Below are positions 37,929 through 46,219 of a stretch of DNA of 64,000 bases, one piece after another (position 1 is the stretch's first letter; the number at the start of each line of letters is the position of its first letter). Position numbers and translations under genes: made by a program. The notes under the pieces were generated by a model. That model was not told the DNA's origin. It was given only the letters and a program-made list of their open reading frames with translations, and searched no databases. Source of the DNA: Variovorax sp. KBW07 (GTDB taxonomy: Bacteria; Pseudomonadota; Gammaproteobacteria; Burkholderiales; Burkholderiaceae_C); contig NZ_QAJK01000100.1 in NCBI RefSeq assembly GCF_003852515.1, forward strand, positions 1 through 64,000, given 5' to 3'.

Positions 37929-39365
37929 TCAGTGGGCGGCGAAGACCACGCGCTCGGGCACGGTCTTGAATTCGCCCTTGCGGCTCCACCAGGGCATCAG
38001 CAGGAAGAAGCCGAAGTAGAAGAGCGTGCCGATCTGCGAGATGGTCTGGGCGATGTCGAGGGCGAAGGAGCCGATGACCAGGTTGCCCCAGACGCCAGGC
38101 GGCTGGATGCCCAGGTAGCCCAGGATCAGGAAGAAGAAGACGAACACGCCGTACACATACTTGTGCCAGCCCGGACGGTAGCGGATCGACTTGACTTCGC
38201 TGTGGTCGAGCCACGGCAGGAAGAACAGGATGATGACCGAGCCGCCCATCACGACCACGCCCCAGAACTTGGCGTCGAAGGCCTTGAGCAGGAAGATGGC
38301 CACGGCCGCCACGACGATGATGGCGATCTTCAGCGCGGTGCCCGACTTGCCCTTGACGAAGTTCAGGATGGCAGCCGCGCCGATGATGAGCGCGAACACG
38401 TTGACCATGTCGTCGGTGGTCGCGCGCAGCATCGAATAGAACGGTGTGAAGTACCAGACCGGCGCAATGTGGTTCGGCGTCTTCAGCGAGTCGGCCGGAA
38501 TGAAGTTGTTGTACTCGAGGAAGTACCCACCGGCTTCGGGCGCGAAGAAGATCACGGCCGAGAAGATCGTGAGGAACACCACCACGCCAAAGATGTCGTG
38601 CACCGTGTAGTACGGATGCGACGGAATGCCATCGACCGGGTGGCCGTCGGGGCCGCGGTTGGCCTTGATCTCGATGCCGTCGGGGTTGTTGGAACCCACT
38701 TCGTGCAGCGCGATCAGGTGGGCCACCACCAGGCCGAGCAGCACCAGCGGCACGGCGATCACGTGGAAGCTGAAGAAGCGGTTCAGCGTGGCGTCGCTCA
38801 CCACGTAGTCGCCGCGGATCAGCAGGGCCAGGTCAGGACCGATGAACGGAATGGCCGCGAACAGGTTCACGATGACCTGGGCGCCCCAATACGACATCTG
38901 GCCCCAGGGCAGCAGGTAGCCCATGAAGGCTTCGGCCATCAGGCACAGGAAGATCGCGCAGCCGAACACCCAGATCAGCTCGCGCGGCTTTCGGTAGCTG
39001 CCGTACATGAGGCCGCGGAACATGTGCAGGTACACCACGATGAAGAACGCCGAGGCGCCCGTCGAGTGGATGTAGCGGATCAGCCAGCCCCATGGCACGT
39101 CGCGCATGATGTACTCGACCGAGGCGAACGCCTGGGCCGCATCGGGCTTGTAGTGCATCACTAGGAAGATGCCGGTGACGATCTGGATCACCAGGACCAG
39201 CATCGCCAGCGAGCCGAAGATGTACCAGAAGTTGAAGTTCTTCGGCGCGTAGTACTTGCCCCACTGGTCGTTCCAGAGCTTGGTCAGCGGGAAGCGGTTG
39301 TCGACCCAGTTGAGCAGCTTTGCGCCGGCTGGCGCGTTCGGGGAAATTTCGTGGAATTCAGCCAT
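37929..39365 (-). CDS. petB: Cytochrome b of the bc1 complex
   Basis: Integral membrane protein of 478 residues with the cytochrome b core. The paired-His helices are visible (GWLIRYIHSTGASAFFIVVYLHMFRGL and FFSFHVIAVPLVLLGLVVAHLIALHEVG). The Qo-site motif is PVWYFTPFYSML, a variant of the PEWY loop with Val for Glu. Eight or more helices are predicted. It carries both b haems and the two quinone sites. Confidence 0.96.
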   Translation of the reverse strand: MAEFHEISPNAPAGAKLLNWVDNRFPLTKLWNDQWGKYYAPKNFNFWYIFGSLAMLVLVIQIVTGIFLVMHYKPDAAQAFASVEYIMRDVPWGWLIRYIHSTGASAFFIVVYLHMFRGLMYGSYRKPRELIWVFGCAIFLCLMAEAFMGYLLPWGQMSYWGAQVIVNLFAAIPFIGPDLALLIRGDYVVSDATLNRFFSFHVIAVPLVLLGLVVAHLIALHEVGSNNPDGIEIKANRGPDGHPVDGIPSHPYYTVHDIFGVVVFLTIFSAVIFFAPEAGGYFLEYNNFIPADSLKTPNHIAPVWYFTPFYSMLRATTDDMVNVFALIIGAAAILNFVKGKSGTALKIAIIVVAAVAIFLLKAFDAKFWGVVVMGGSVIILFFLPWLDHSEVKSIRYRPGWHKYVYGVFVFFFLILGYLGIQPPGVWGNLVIGSFALDIAQTISQIGTLFYFGFFLLMPWWSRKGEFKTVPERVVFAAH

Positions 39366-39379
39366 GTCGTTCTTCTGCC

Positions 39380-39997
39380 TCAGGCCTTCTTGGAGTCTTC
39401 ACCGATCAGGAGCTTGGTCTCCGACAGGTACATGTGCGGGGGCACAGGCAGGTTGTCGGGCGCGGGCTTGTTCTTGAAGACACGGCCAGCCAGGTCGAAC
39501 GTGGAACCATGGCAGGGGCAGAGGAAACCGCCTTCCCAGTCGGCGGGCAGCGAAGGCTGCGGGCCGGACTGCAGGCGGTCGACCGGCGAGCAGCCCAGGT
39601 GGGTGCAGATGCCGACCACGACCAGCACTTCGGGCTTGATCGAGCGGTGCTCGTTCTGCGCGTACTTGGGGGTGAATTCGTCCGGGTGACGCTTGGACAG
39701 CGGATCGGCCAGCTGGCCGTCGAGCTTGGGGAGTTCAGCGACCTGCTCGGGGGTGCGCTTGAGGATCCAGACCGGCTTGCCGCGCCATTCGACGGTCATT
39801 TTCTCGCCGACCTTCAGGGCCGAGATGTCGACTTCAACCGCGGCGCCGGCGGCTTTGGCCTTCTCCGACGGCTGGAATGTGCTCACGAAAGGGATGGCGG
39901 TGGCCACGCCGCCCACTACGCCGGCACAGCTGGATGCGATCAACCACGTCCGTTTGCCTGTGTCGATCCGGGGCGAGCCGGAGGTCATGTCACTCAT
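39380..39997 (-). CDS. petA: Rieske iron-sulfur subunit of the bc1 complex
   Basis: Protein of 205 residues. An N-terminal Tat-compatible membrane anchor (GKRTWLIASSCAGVVGGVATAIPF) is followed by the Rieske domain with CTHLGC at 131-136 and CPCHGS at 160-165, which bind the 2Fe-2S cluster. AGAGGA precedes the ATG. It is the first gene of petABC. The tatABC genes elsewhere in this window could export it. Confidence 0.96.
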   Translation of the reverse strand: MSDMTSGSPRIDTGKRTWLIASSCAGVVGGVATAIPFVSTFQPSEKAKAAGAAVEVDISALKVGEKMTVEWRGKPVWILKRTPEQVAELPKLDGQLADPLSKRHPDEFTPKYAQNEHRSIKPEVLVVVGICTHLGCSPVDRLQSGPQPSLPADWEGGFLCPCHGSTFDLAGRVFKNKPAPDNLPVPPHMYLSETKLLIGEDSKKA

Positions 39998-40023
39998 GGG
40001 GATCCTCTTTGTCTTCTTCGCTG

Positions 40024-40060
40024 GAGCAGGGTCAACCCTTGGCTTGAGCAGGGTCAACCC
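40024..40060. repeat. Two 15-bp direct repeats in the petA leader
   Basis: Identical copies of GAGCAGGGTCAACCC at 40024-40038 and 40046-40060 begin 22 bases apart, about two helical turns. They lie between the predicted petA promoter and the petA start, so they could be a regulator site or a leader element. Confidence 0.75.
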
Positions 40061-40063
40061 GCG

Positions 40064-40093
40064 ATTGTAGCGGGGCGCTGGGGGAGAATTCAA
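40064..40093 (-). promoter_or_regulatory. Predicted sigma-70 promoter of petABC
   Basis: On the minus strand TTGAAT (40088-40093) is followed after 18 bases by TACAAT (40064-40069). Transcription would start near 40057, giving a leader of about 60 bases that includes the direct repeats. Confidence 0.6.
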
Positions 40094-40159
40094 CGGTGGC
40101 CGCGTGTCCGGCCCGCGTCCGGGTGGGCGGCAAGGTGCGCCCACGGACCGCGCCCGGCT

Positions 40160-40178
40160 GGCGACGGTGGCCGTCGCC
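40160..40178 (-). terminator. Hairpin after LuxR-type regulator gene
   Basis: Perfect 8-bp stem GGCGACGG / CCGTCGCC with a 3-base loop, ten bases after the regulator stop on the minus strand. No U-tract follows, so it is a weak terminator candidate. Confidence 0.45.
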
Positions 40179-40187
40179 GTCCGGTCT

Positions 40188-40994
40188 TCAGTTCAGAAGA
40201 CCGTGCTGCATCGCCTCGTGAACTGCCTGGGTGCGCGACTTCACGGACAGCTTGCGGTAGATGCTCTTGGCGTGAAACTCGATGGTGTTGACCGACAGGT
40301 AGACCGCCTCGGCGATCTGCCGGTTGCTCCAGCCCTGGGCAATCAGGCGCAGCACCTTGAGTTCGCGCGGCGACAGCAGGCCGCGCGGAATCTTCTCGCC
40401 GGTGTCCGTACCCATCGCGTTCACCGCGTTCACCGCGTTCACGGCATGCGCGGCATTCACTGCCGGCGCCTGGACGCGAATCGGCTCGATGGTCCGGGTC
40501 TTCGCCGATGCGGCAATCGACGAGAGGATGCGCCGCGCAATGCGCGAATCCATCGGCGCACCGCCGCGCTCGATCGAACGCAAGAGATAGGTCAGCTCGA
40601 TCTCGTCGGCTTCGGTCAGCAGGTAGCCGATGGCGCCGGCGGCAATCGCGGCACTCACCATCTCGGGATCGTCCGCGGCAGACATGCCGATGCTTTCGAT
40701 GCGCGGATAAGCCTGGCGCACATGCACGAGCAGCGACACGCCGTCGCCGCGCGGCAGGCGCATGTCGACCAGCACAAGGTCGTAAGGCAGCGAGGCCAGC
40801 AGGTTGCAGGCTTCGGCGCGGCTGGATGCCACCACGATGCGTCGGCGCGGCGCGAGCTCGGCAAGGATGTGCCGCATGCGTTCGGCCACCGCAATGTCCT
40901 CGGCAACGATCAGCGCGGCGTGGAACACACCGCCATACAACTGCGCAGCTGAACTGATCGGCTGCGCAACGGCGCAAGGGATGCTCATGTCCAT
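40188..40994 (-). CDS. NarL/LuxR-type response regulator
   Basis: Protein of 268 residues. The receiver-like domain (about 20-140) contains the phospho-acceptor candidate Asp77 in LVLVDMRLPRGDG. An Ala/Asn/Val linker with 3-residue repeats (NAVNAVNAM, near 185) joins it to a LuxR DNA-binding domain (about 200-268, LSPRELKVLRLIAQGWSNRQIAEAVYLSVNTIEFHAKSIYRKL). ATG at 40994 has GGGAG seven bases upstream; the frame is open far upstream but not family-like. No histidine kinase is adjacent. It diverges from the adhesin gene and may control it. Confidence 0.87.
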   Translation of the reverse strand: MDMSIPCAVAQPISSAAQLYGGVFHAALIVAEDIAVAERMRHILAELAPRRRIVVASSRAEACNLLASLPYDLVLVDMRLPRGDGVSLLVHVRQAYPRIESIGMSAADDPEMVSAAIAAGAIGYLLTEADEIELTYLLRSIERGGAPMDSRIARRILSSIAASAKTRTIEPIRVQAPAVNAAHAVNAVNAVNAMGTDTGEKIPRGLLSPRELKVLRLIAQGWSNRQIAEAVYLSVNTIEFHAKSIYRKLSVKSRTQAVHEAMQHGLLN

Positions 40995-41090
40995 GACAGC
41001 TCTCCCGCAATGGCACGGCGGACCGTGTCCATGTATGCATTGGCAATGCTCAAAAACGAATTGACCACGCGACGCCCCTCTGGCTCTGTT

Positions 41091-41106
41091 GCTACCCATG
41101 GGTAGC
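41091..41106. promoter_or_regulatory. 16-bp perfect palindrome upstream of LuxR-type regulator
   Basis: GCTACCCATGGGTAGC lies about 97 bases before the regulator start. Its half TACCCAT matches the heptamer shape recognised by NarL-type proteins, although here the two halves overlap instead of being spaced. It could be a target for autoregulation. Confidence 0.5.
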
Positions 41107-41235
41107 TTCGAAATGTTGACTTTCGTTTCAGATACCGCAGGAACGATGCCCGCGCGAAGAAGCGCCGGGCGGCACCCGCGCGCCAATGCGTGTAGTACTT
41201 TGATTTCGTTGAAGAAATTGCCAAAAACGGGCTGC

Positions 41236-41275
41236 AAAACACAGCCCTGAACGGCCCTTCGGAGGGCTGTTTTTG
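41236..41275 (+). terminator. Orphan Rho-independent terminator
   Basis: Stem ACAGCCCT / AGGGCTGT, with a second small CCCTTCGG hairpin inside the loop, followed by TTTTT on the plus strand. No plus-strand gene precedes it within 1 kb, so it may end a small RNA or an upstream leader transcript. Confidence 0.75.
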
Positions 41276-41611
41276 CGTCGTTGTTACGTGCGAATCGGCA
41301 CGCGCGTTACGTAGCACCGCGCCACACGACACACGCTCGAATTTGCGTGCCGGGACCTCGCCCGATGTTTTGCGCGATGCCCGCGAAGCCGCATGGGCAT
41401 TGGCTTCGCGAAGGTCTCTTCATTTTTTCGATGACGCATCGAACACCGCATTCAGTTCAAGAACTACGGATACCGGTGATGTTCAGCAAGACACCCCATT
41501 CCTAGCATCGGTTGCATTGGGTAACGCAATGAAACCCAACCCTGCTTTCACGCGACGAGGGCGCATGGAAGCCCAGAAGTTGCAACCGATTCATCAAGGA
41601 AAAAAGTCCAA

Positions 41612-43057
41612 ATGACTACTGCCAAGCGCGCTTCCACACGCTCTTCAATCAACACGCGTCACGCAGGCATCAGCCGACTGCTTGCATCGGTCCTTGTGGG
41701 TGCGGGGTATGTGATGACATTGCCTGTGGTGCATGCACAGGTCTCCATCGGCGGTGTTTCCGTGGTTGTCGATCCGCCGGGCCTTGGCATCCTGAACATC
41801 ACAAGCAGCAACAGTGGTGTGTTGAACGCCGGAGCCGGCATCACCACCACGACCCTGACCGCCGCTGGTGGCACCATCCAGACGCTGAGCGCCACCACGG
41901 TGGATGCGTCCACGGTCAACGCGACCGTCGGCAACATCGGCACTGTCAACGCCAACACCATCACCGCTGCCAACGGCACGATCACCGATCTCGCGACGAC
42001 CAGCCTGACTGCTGCCAACGGCACCATCCAGACGCTGAGCGCCACCACGGTGGATGCGTCCACGGTCAATGCGACCGTCGGCAACATCGGCACCGTCAAC
42101 GCCAACACCATCACCGCTGCCAACGGCACGATCACCGATCTCGCAACGACCAGCCTGACTGCTGCCAACGGCACGATCACCAACCTCGCGACCACCAGCC
42201 TCACTGCAGCCAGTGGAACGATCACCAACCTTGCAACGACCAGCCTGACCGCTGCCAGCGGCACGATCACCAATCTCGCGACCACCAGTCTCACTGCGGC
42301 CAGTGGAACGATCACCAACCTTGCAACGACCAGCCTGACCGCTGCCAACGGCACGATCACCAATCTCGCGACCACCAGTCTCACTGCGGCCAACGGCACC
42401 ATCAACAACCTCAGCGCGACCAACATCACGACGACCAACCTGTCGGCAGCCAGCGCCACCATCAACGCACTGACCGCCAACACAGTCAGCGCCACGACGG
42501 TGAACGCCGGCACGGTGAACGCGAACACGGTCAACGCCACTACCGGCAACTTCCAGACGATCACCGCGGCCAACGGCAACATCACGGTGCTCAACACGCA
42601 GACCGGCAACATCACGACGATCAACGCGGTGACGGGCAATGTCACGACGTTGAACGCGGGCACGGTCAACGTCACCGGCAACGTGACGGCGGGCGGCACG
42701 ATCACGGCAGGCAACGGCATGGTGGCGAACGGACGCGTGCAGAACGTGTCGGCCGGCATTCTGCCGACGGACGCCGCCAACATGCAGCAGTTGAACCAGG
42801 TGCGCGCCGAAGCACAGGACGCGCGCAAGACAGGCAGCACAGGCGCATCCATCGCATTGGCGGCCGCCTCCGTGCCAGCGCTCGAAGCCGGCAAGCAGTT
42901 CGGCGTGGGCGTGGGCGTGGGCTCCTACGATGGCCGCTCGGCCATCGCAGCCGCCATCAGCTTCCGCCTGAGCGAATCGGCGCAGATCAAGCTGAACGTC
43001 GGCACGGGCCAGAGCGGCAAGGTCGGCGGCGGCGTGGGCGCCTCCTGGTCCTGGTAA
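41612..43057 (+). CDS. Trimeric autotransporter adhesin (YadA-like anchor) with repeats
   Basis: Protein of 481 residues with a long signal peptide (about 1-43, ending VVHAQ). The passenger (about 60-400) is built from Thr/Asn/Ala-rich repeats: 15-residue units of the type TSLTAANGTITNLAT and two copies of a 50-residue block. The C-terminal 70 residues (KQFGVGVGVGSYDGRSAIAAAISFRLSESAQIKLNVGTGQ...WSW) match the YadA beta-barrel anchor, which trimerises in the outer membrane. DAANMQQLNQV is the neck before the anchor. I count about 19 Asn-X-Ser/Thr sequons. A GT41 glycosyltransferase gene follows. Confidence 0.85.
   Translation: MTTAKRASTRSSINTRHAGISRLLASVLVGAGYVMTLPVVHAQVSIGGVSVVVDPPGLGILNITSSNSGVLNAGAGITTTTLTAAGGTIQTLSATTVDASTVNATVGNIGTVNANTITAANGTITDLATTSLTAANGTIQTLSATTVDASTVNATVGNIGTVNANTITAANGTITDLATTSLTAANGTITNLATTSLTAASGTITNLATTSLTAASGTITNLATTSLTAASGTITNLATTSLTAANGTITNLATTSLTAANGTINNLSATNITTTNLSAASATINALTANTVSATTVNAGTVNANTVNATTGNFQTITAANGNITVLNTQTGNITTINAVTGNVTTLNAGTVNVTGNVTAGGTITAGNGMVANGRVQNVSAGILPTDAANMQQLNQVRAEAQDARKTGSTGASIALAAASVPALEAGKQFGVGVGVGSYDGRSAIAAAISFRLSESAQIKLNVGTGQSGKVGGGVGASWSW
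41872..42421 (+). repeat. 150-bp duplication and 45-bp tandem repeats in the adhesin
   Basis: A block starting near 41872 recurs almost unchanged 150 bp later, near 42022. After it come five 45-bp units encoding GTITNLATTSLTAA(N/S). The copies differ at only a few silent or Asn/Ser positions, which suggests recent expansion and a tendency to recombine. Confidence 0.88.
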
Positions 43058-43065
43058 GCCAGCCG

Positions 43066-43101
43066 GGCCTGCCCGTGGCGTCGAGGCGCCGCGGGCAGGC
43101 C
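43066..43101 (+). terminator. Strong hairpin after adhesin gene
   Basis: Stem of about 14 bp (GGCCTGCCCG..GGCG with CGCC..CGGGCAGGCC) nine bases after the adhesin stop. There is no U-tract, so it may be a Rho-dependent or partial terminator and an mRNA-stabilising structure. Confidence 0.55.
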
Positions 43102-43145
43102 TTCGGATGAAGCAAGCACGAAAGGCCAGCCCCTATACTGGGTGA

Positions 43146-43174
43146 CCGGCCTTTGTCACCTGTGTCAAGGCCGG
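43146..43174 (+). promoter_or_regulatory. Inverted repeat in the GT41 gene leader
   Basis: Arms CCGGCCTT / AAGGCCGG with a 13-base loop lie between a -10-like TATACT (43134-43139) and the gene start at 43218. No good -35 box is seen. It could be an operator or a leader hairpin. Confidence 0.4.
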
Positions 43175-43217
43175 CGTTCCCGCGGCCGACCTCCTGACCC
43201 GTTCACTGCACGGATTC

Positions 43218-45707
43218 ATGAACTCACCTTCACGCGCGCCCGCTGCTGCTGCCTCCACCAGCGATGCCGCCCACCTTCTGGAACAGGGGCTGTCGCTGCA
43301 CCGCGTGGGCCGGTTCGCGGAAGCCCTGCGGGTCTACGAGGCCTTGCTCTCCCACTTTCCCGAGCATGCCGATGCGCTTCACCTGACCGGCGAAGCCCTG
43401 TATCGGCAAGGCCGGCCGAAGCTTGGGCTGAACTACGTGAACCGGGCCATTGCGCAATCGCCGCATCACTTCTATTTCAATACCCGCGCGACGATCTTCA
43501 TGCACATGGGTTTGCTGGCCGAAGCACATCAAGACCTGCGGCGCGCGCTCAAGGCATTGCCGAACTACCCCGAGGCCTACATCAACCTGTCCGCGGTCTA
43601 CCGGCAGCAAAAGAAATTCCGGCATGCGCGCGAGGCCGCCGGCGAGGCCACGCGGCTCGCGCCACAAGCGCCCGCGGCATGGAACAACGCTGGAGCCATC
43701 GATATGGAGCAGGACCGTTTCGATGAAGCCATCGGGCAGTTCCAGCAGGCGCTGAAGCTCGACCCGACCTATGTGGTCGCGCACAAGAACATCGGCAAGA
43801 TCCGCGCACACCAGAAAGACTGGGCACAAGCCCTGACATCGCTCGAGCAGGCCCAGACGGAGCCGCCCGACTTCGAGGCCGCCTACCTGCTGGCCCGCGC
43901 CCTGCTCGGCTGTGGCCGCAATGAAGACGCCATCGCGCCGATGCAGCGGGCCATGCGCAACGCGTCCGCGGAAGTGCGCGGCAAGGCACTGTCCGACCCG
44001 GAAGGCATGGCCGCGCTCTATGGCGTTTGCAGCGCCCTCGAAGGCGTTCTGATGCGCTTCGCCGAGGCGGGCGAGCTGTACAGGCTGGCCCTGGAATCCC
44101 TTCCGGAGCACGAGGCGCTGCTGAACAATCTCGGCACGACGAATTTCCGGCTGGGACAGTACGACTCGGCCATCGAAATCCTCAAGAAGACCCTGGTGCT
44201 GCATCCGCACCAGGTGCTCGCGCGCTGCAACCTGGGCGTGACCTACATCATGGCCGGCCAGTCGGAAGCGGCCATTGCACAGTTCGAGCAATGCCTGCGC
44301 GACGATCCGGATTTCATGTCGGCCATGGTGTGGCTGCTGGGCGAAAAGACGCACATCGCCAACTGGAACGGCGTGCCTGAATTGCGCGCAAGAATCGCGG
44401 CGAACCTGGACAACCCGCACAACGCGCAGGGGGTGTCGTCGTTCATCCTGATGTCGAACTACGACGACCCACGGCGGCTGAGGACCTGGACAGAGCGCTC
44501 GGCCACGCTGGCCGACAAGACGCTGAACATCAAGCCCTTCGCCGATGCCGGCGCGCGCCGCACCTCGCCGCGCATCCGTGTCGGCTACTACTCGTTCGAC
44601 TTCCGCAACCACCCGGTCGCCCATCTGACGGCCGAACTGTTCGCCCAGCACGACCGGAAGGACTTCGAAGTCTTCGCCTATTCGTACGGTCCCGACGACG
44701 GCCACCCGGCGCGCGCGCGCATCGCCGCGTCGGTCGAGCATTTCATCGACATGCACGGCCAGTCGATCCGGCAGATGGCCGAGCGCATCCGCGAGGACGA
44801 CATCGACATCCTGATCGACCTCTCGGGCGACACGCGCGGCGCCAAGCCGCAGGTCATGGCCTACCACGCGGCCCCCGCGCAACTGATGTGGCTGGGCTAC
44901 ATGGGCACCAGCGGTACGCCGAGCTACGACTACCTGGTGTCCGACAACTTCCTCTCGCCACCGGGCACGGAAGACTGCTACACCGAGAAGCTGCTGCGCC
45001 TGCCCGAGACCTTCCAGGTGATCGACACGAAGCGGCCCGTCAATCCGCACAAGGCCACGCGCGCCGGGCACGGTTTGCCGGAAGACGCGTTCGTGCTGTG
45101 CAACTTCTCGCAGTCTTTCAAGATCCAGCCGGAAACCTTCGATGCCTGGGTGCGCATCGTGCAGGGCATTCCGAGCTCGGTGCTGTGGCTGGCACAAGGG
45201 CCGAACGGCTTCGAAAAGAACCTGCGCGCGCATTGGGAAAAGGCGGGCCTGCCAGCCGAACGGCTGATCGTTTCGCCGCGCATGCCGGTCGACCAGCACC
45301 TGGCACGCATCGGCCTGGCCGACCTGTTCATCGACACCTTCCCCTACAGCAGCGGCGCCACCGCGAACGACGTGCTGTGGTCCGGCGTGCCGCTGCTCGC
45401 GCTCTCGGGCTCGACGATGGTGTCGCGCATGGCCGGCAGCCTGCTGGGTGCCATCGGCCTGCCCGAACTGGTGGCCACGAACCATGCGCAATACGTGCAG
45501 AAGGCCATTCACTACGCCACGCATCCCGACGAACTGGCCGCGCTGCGCGCACGGCTCGCTGCCGCCAAGGAAGCGCGCCGCGGCTACTTCGACACGCCGC
45601 GCCTCGTGCGGCACCTGGAAGACGGCTTCAGGCAAATCGCCGCGCGCAGCCGTGAAGGGTTGCCGCCCGAGCACGTGAGCGTGGCACCGCGCCCACTGGA
45701 GAAGTGA
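43218..45707 (+). CDS. TPR-containing GT41 (OGT/SPINDLY-like) glycosyltransferase
   Basis: Protein of 829 residues. Residues about 15-400 are tetratricopeptide repeats (for example AWNNAGAIDMEQDRFDEAIGQFQQALKLDP). Residues about 445-800 form a GT41 catalytic region like O-GlcNAc transferase: IRVGYYSFDFRNHPVAHL (near 447), the Lys in NFSQSFKIQPETFDAW (near 633, the position of the UDP-binding Lys in OGT) and GATANDVLWSGVPLLAL (near 711). No signal peptide, so it acts in the cytoplasm on acceptor proteins. The neighbouring Asn/Thr-rich adhesin is an obvious candidate substrate. Confidence 0.87.
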   Translation: MNSPSRAPAAAASTSDAAHLLEQGLSLHRVGRFAEALRVYEALLSHFPEHADALHLTGEALYRQGRPKLGLNYVNRAIAQSPHHFYFNTRATIFMHMGLLAEAHQDLRRALKALPNYPEAYINLSAVYRQQKKFRHAREAAGEATRLAPQAPAAWNNAGAIDMEQDRFDEAIGQFQQALKLDPTYVVAHKNIGKIRAHQKDWAQALTSLEQAQTEPPDFEAAYLLARALLGCGRNEDAIAPMQRAMRNASAEVRGKALSDPEGMAALYGVCSALEGVLMRFAEAGELYRLALESLPEHEALLNNLGTTNFRLGQYDSAIEILKKTLVLHPHQVLARCNLGVTYIMAGQSEAAIAQFEQCLRDDPDFMSAMVWLLGEKTHIANWNGVPELRARIAANLDNPHNAQGVSSFILMSNYDDPRRLRTWTERSATLADKTLNIKPFADAGARRTSPRIRVGYYSFDFRNHPVAHLTAELFAQHDRKDFEVFAYSYGPDDGHPARARIAASVEHFIDMHGQSIRQMAERIREDDIDILIDLSGDTRGAKPQVMAYHAAPAQLMWLGYMGTSGTPSYDYLVSDNFLSPPGTEDCYTEKLLRLPETFQVIDTKRPVNPHKATRAGHGLPEDAFVLCNFSQSFKIQPETFDAWVRIVQGIPSSVLWLAQGPNGFEKNLRAHWEKAGLPAERLIVSPRMPVDQHLARIGLADLFIDTFPYSSGATANDVLWSGVPLLALSGSTMVSRMAGSLLGAIGLPELVATNHAQYVQKAIHYATHPDELAALRARLAAAKEARRGYFDTPRLVRHLEDGFRQIAARSREGLPPEHVSVAPRPLEK

Positions 45708-45766
45708 GCAATCGCGGGCATACTCAGGCCTCCTTCAACAGCAGAGCTCCAGCAGCCTTTTGAATC

Positions 45767-46201
45767 ATGAGCATCCTCAGTGAATTCAAGGAATTTGCCG
45801 TCAAGGGCAACGTGATCGACCTTGCGGTCGGCGTGATCATCGGTGCCGCGTTCGGCAAGATCGTCGACTCGCTCGTGGCCGACATCATCATGCCGCTGGT
45901 GGGCGTGGTGTTCGGCAGGCTCGACTTCTCGAACCTCTACGTGGTGCTGGGCACCGCACCGGCCGGCGTGGCCAACACGCTGGCAGACCTCAAGAAGGCC
46001 GGCGTTCCGGTGCTGGCCTATGGCAACTTCATCACCATCGCGGTCAACTTCGTGATCCTTGCCTTCATCATCTTCATGATGGTCAAGCAGATCAACAGGC
46101 TGCGGAAAACGGAAGCCGACGCGCCCGCCGCTCCGGCCGCCACGCCGGAAGACATCACGCTCCTGCGCGAAATCCGCGACAGCCTGAAGCGCCCCTCCTG
46201 A
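45767..46201 (+). CDS. mscL: Large-conductance mechanosensitive channel MscL
   Basis: Protein of 144 residues, the usual length. The N-terminal amphipathic helix and first membrane helix ([39 protein letters not shown]) and the second ([28 protein letters not shown]) are characteristic. It opens on membrane tension to release solutes during hypo-osmotic shock. It stands alone and is convergent with pdxA. Confidence 0.96.
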   Translation: MSILSEFKEFAVKGNVIDLAVGVIIGAAFGKIVDSLVADIIMPLVGVVFGRLDFSNLYVVLGTAPAGVANTLADLKKAGVPVLAYGNFITIAVNFVILAFIIFMMVKQINRLRKTEADAPAAPAATPEDITLLREIRDSLKRPS

Positions 46202-46219
46202 GCGAGCGGCCCGGCCTCA

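Larger units (their letters stand above)
40995..41611. other. 617-bp intergenic region between regulator and adhesin
   Basis: I find no credible protein gene here; the short open frames have no coding character. It holds a perfect 16-bp palindrome (41091-41106), a plus-strand terminator hairpin not attached to any gene (41236-41275), and the adhesin ribosome site AAGGA at 41596-41600. It must contain the divergent promoters of the regulator and the adhesin. Confidence 0.6.

Noticed and set aside
41281-41615. Short open frames (74 and 90 codons) before the adhesin
   Set aside because: No conserved motif and poor start sites; one runs over the adhesin start codon.
42130-42421. Regular repeats that might suggest a CRISPR array
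   Set aside because: Repeats are contiguous 45-bp in-frame coding units without unique spacers, inside a clear adhesin gene.
41659-42894. 411-codon antisense frame across the adhesin repeats
   Set aside because: Val/Ala/Leu-rich mirror of the Thr/Asn/Ala repeats; the plus frame has a signal peptide and a YadA anchor.
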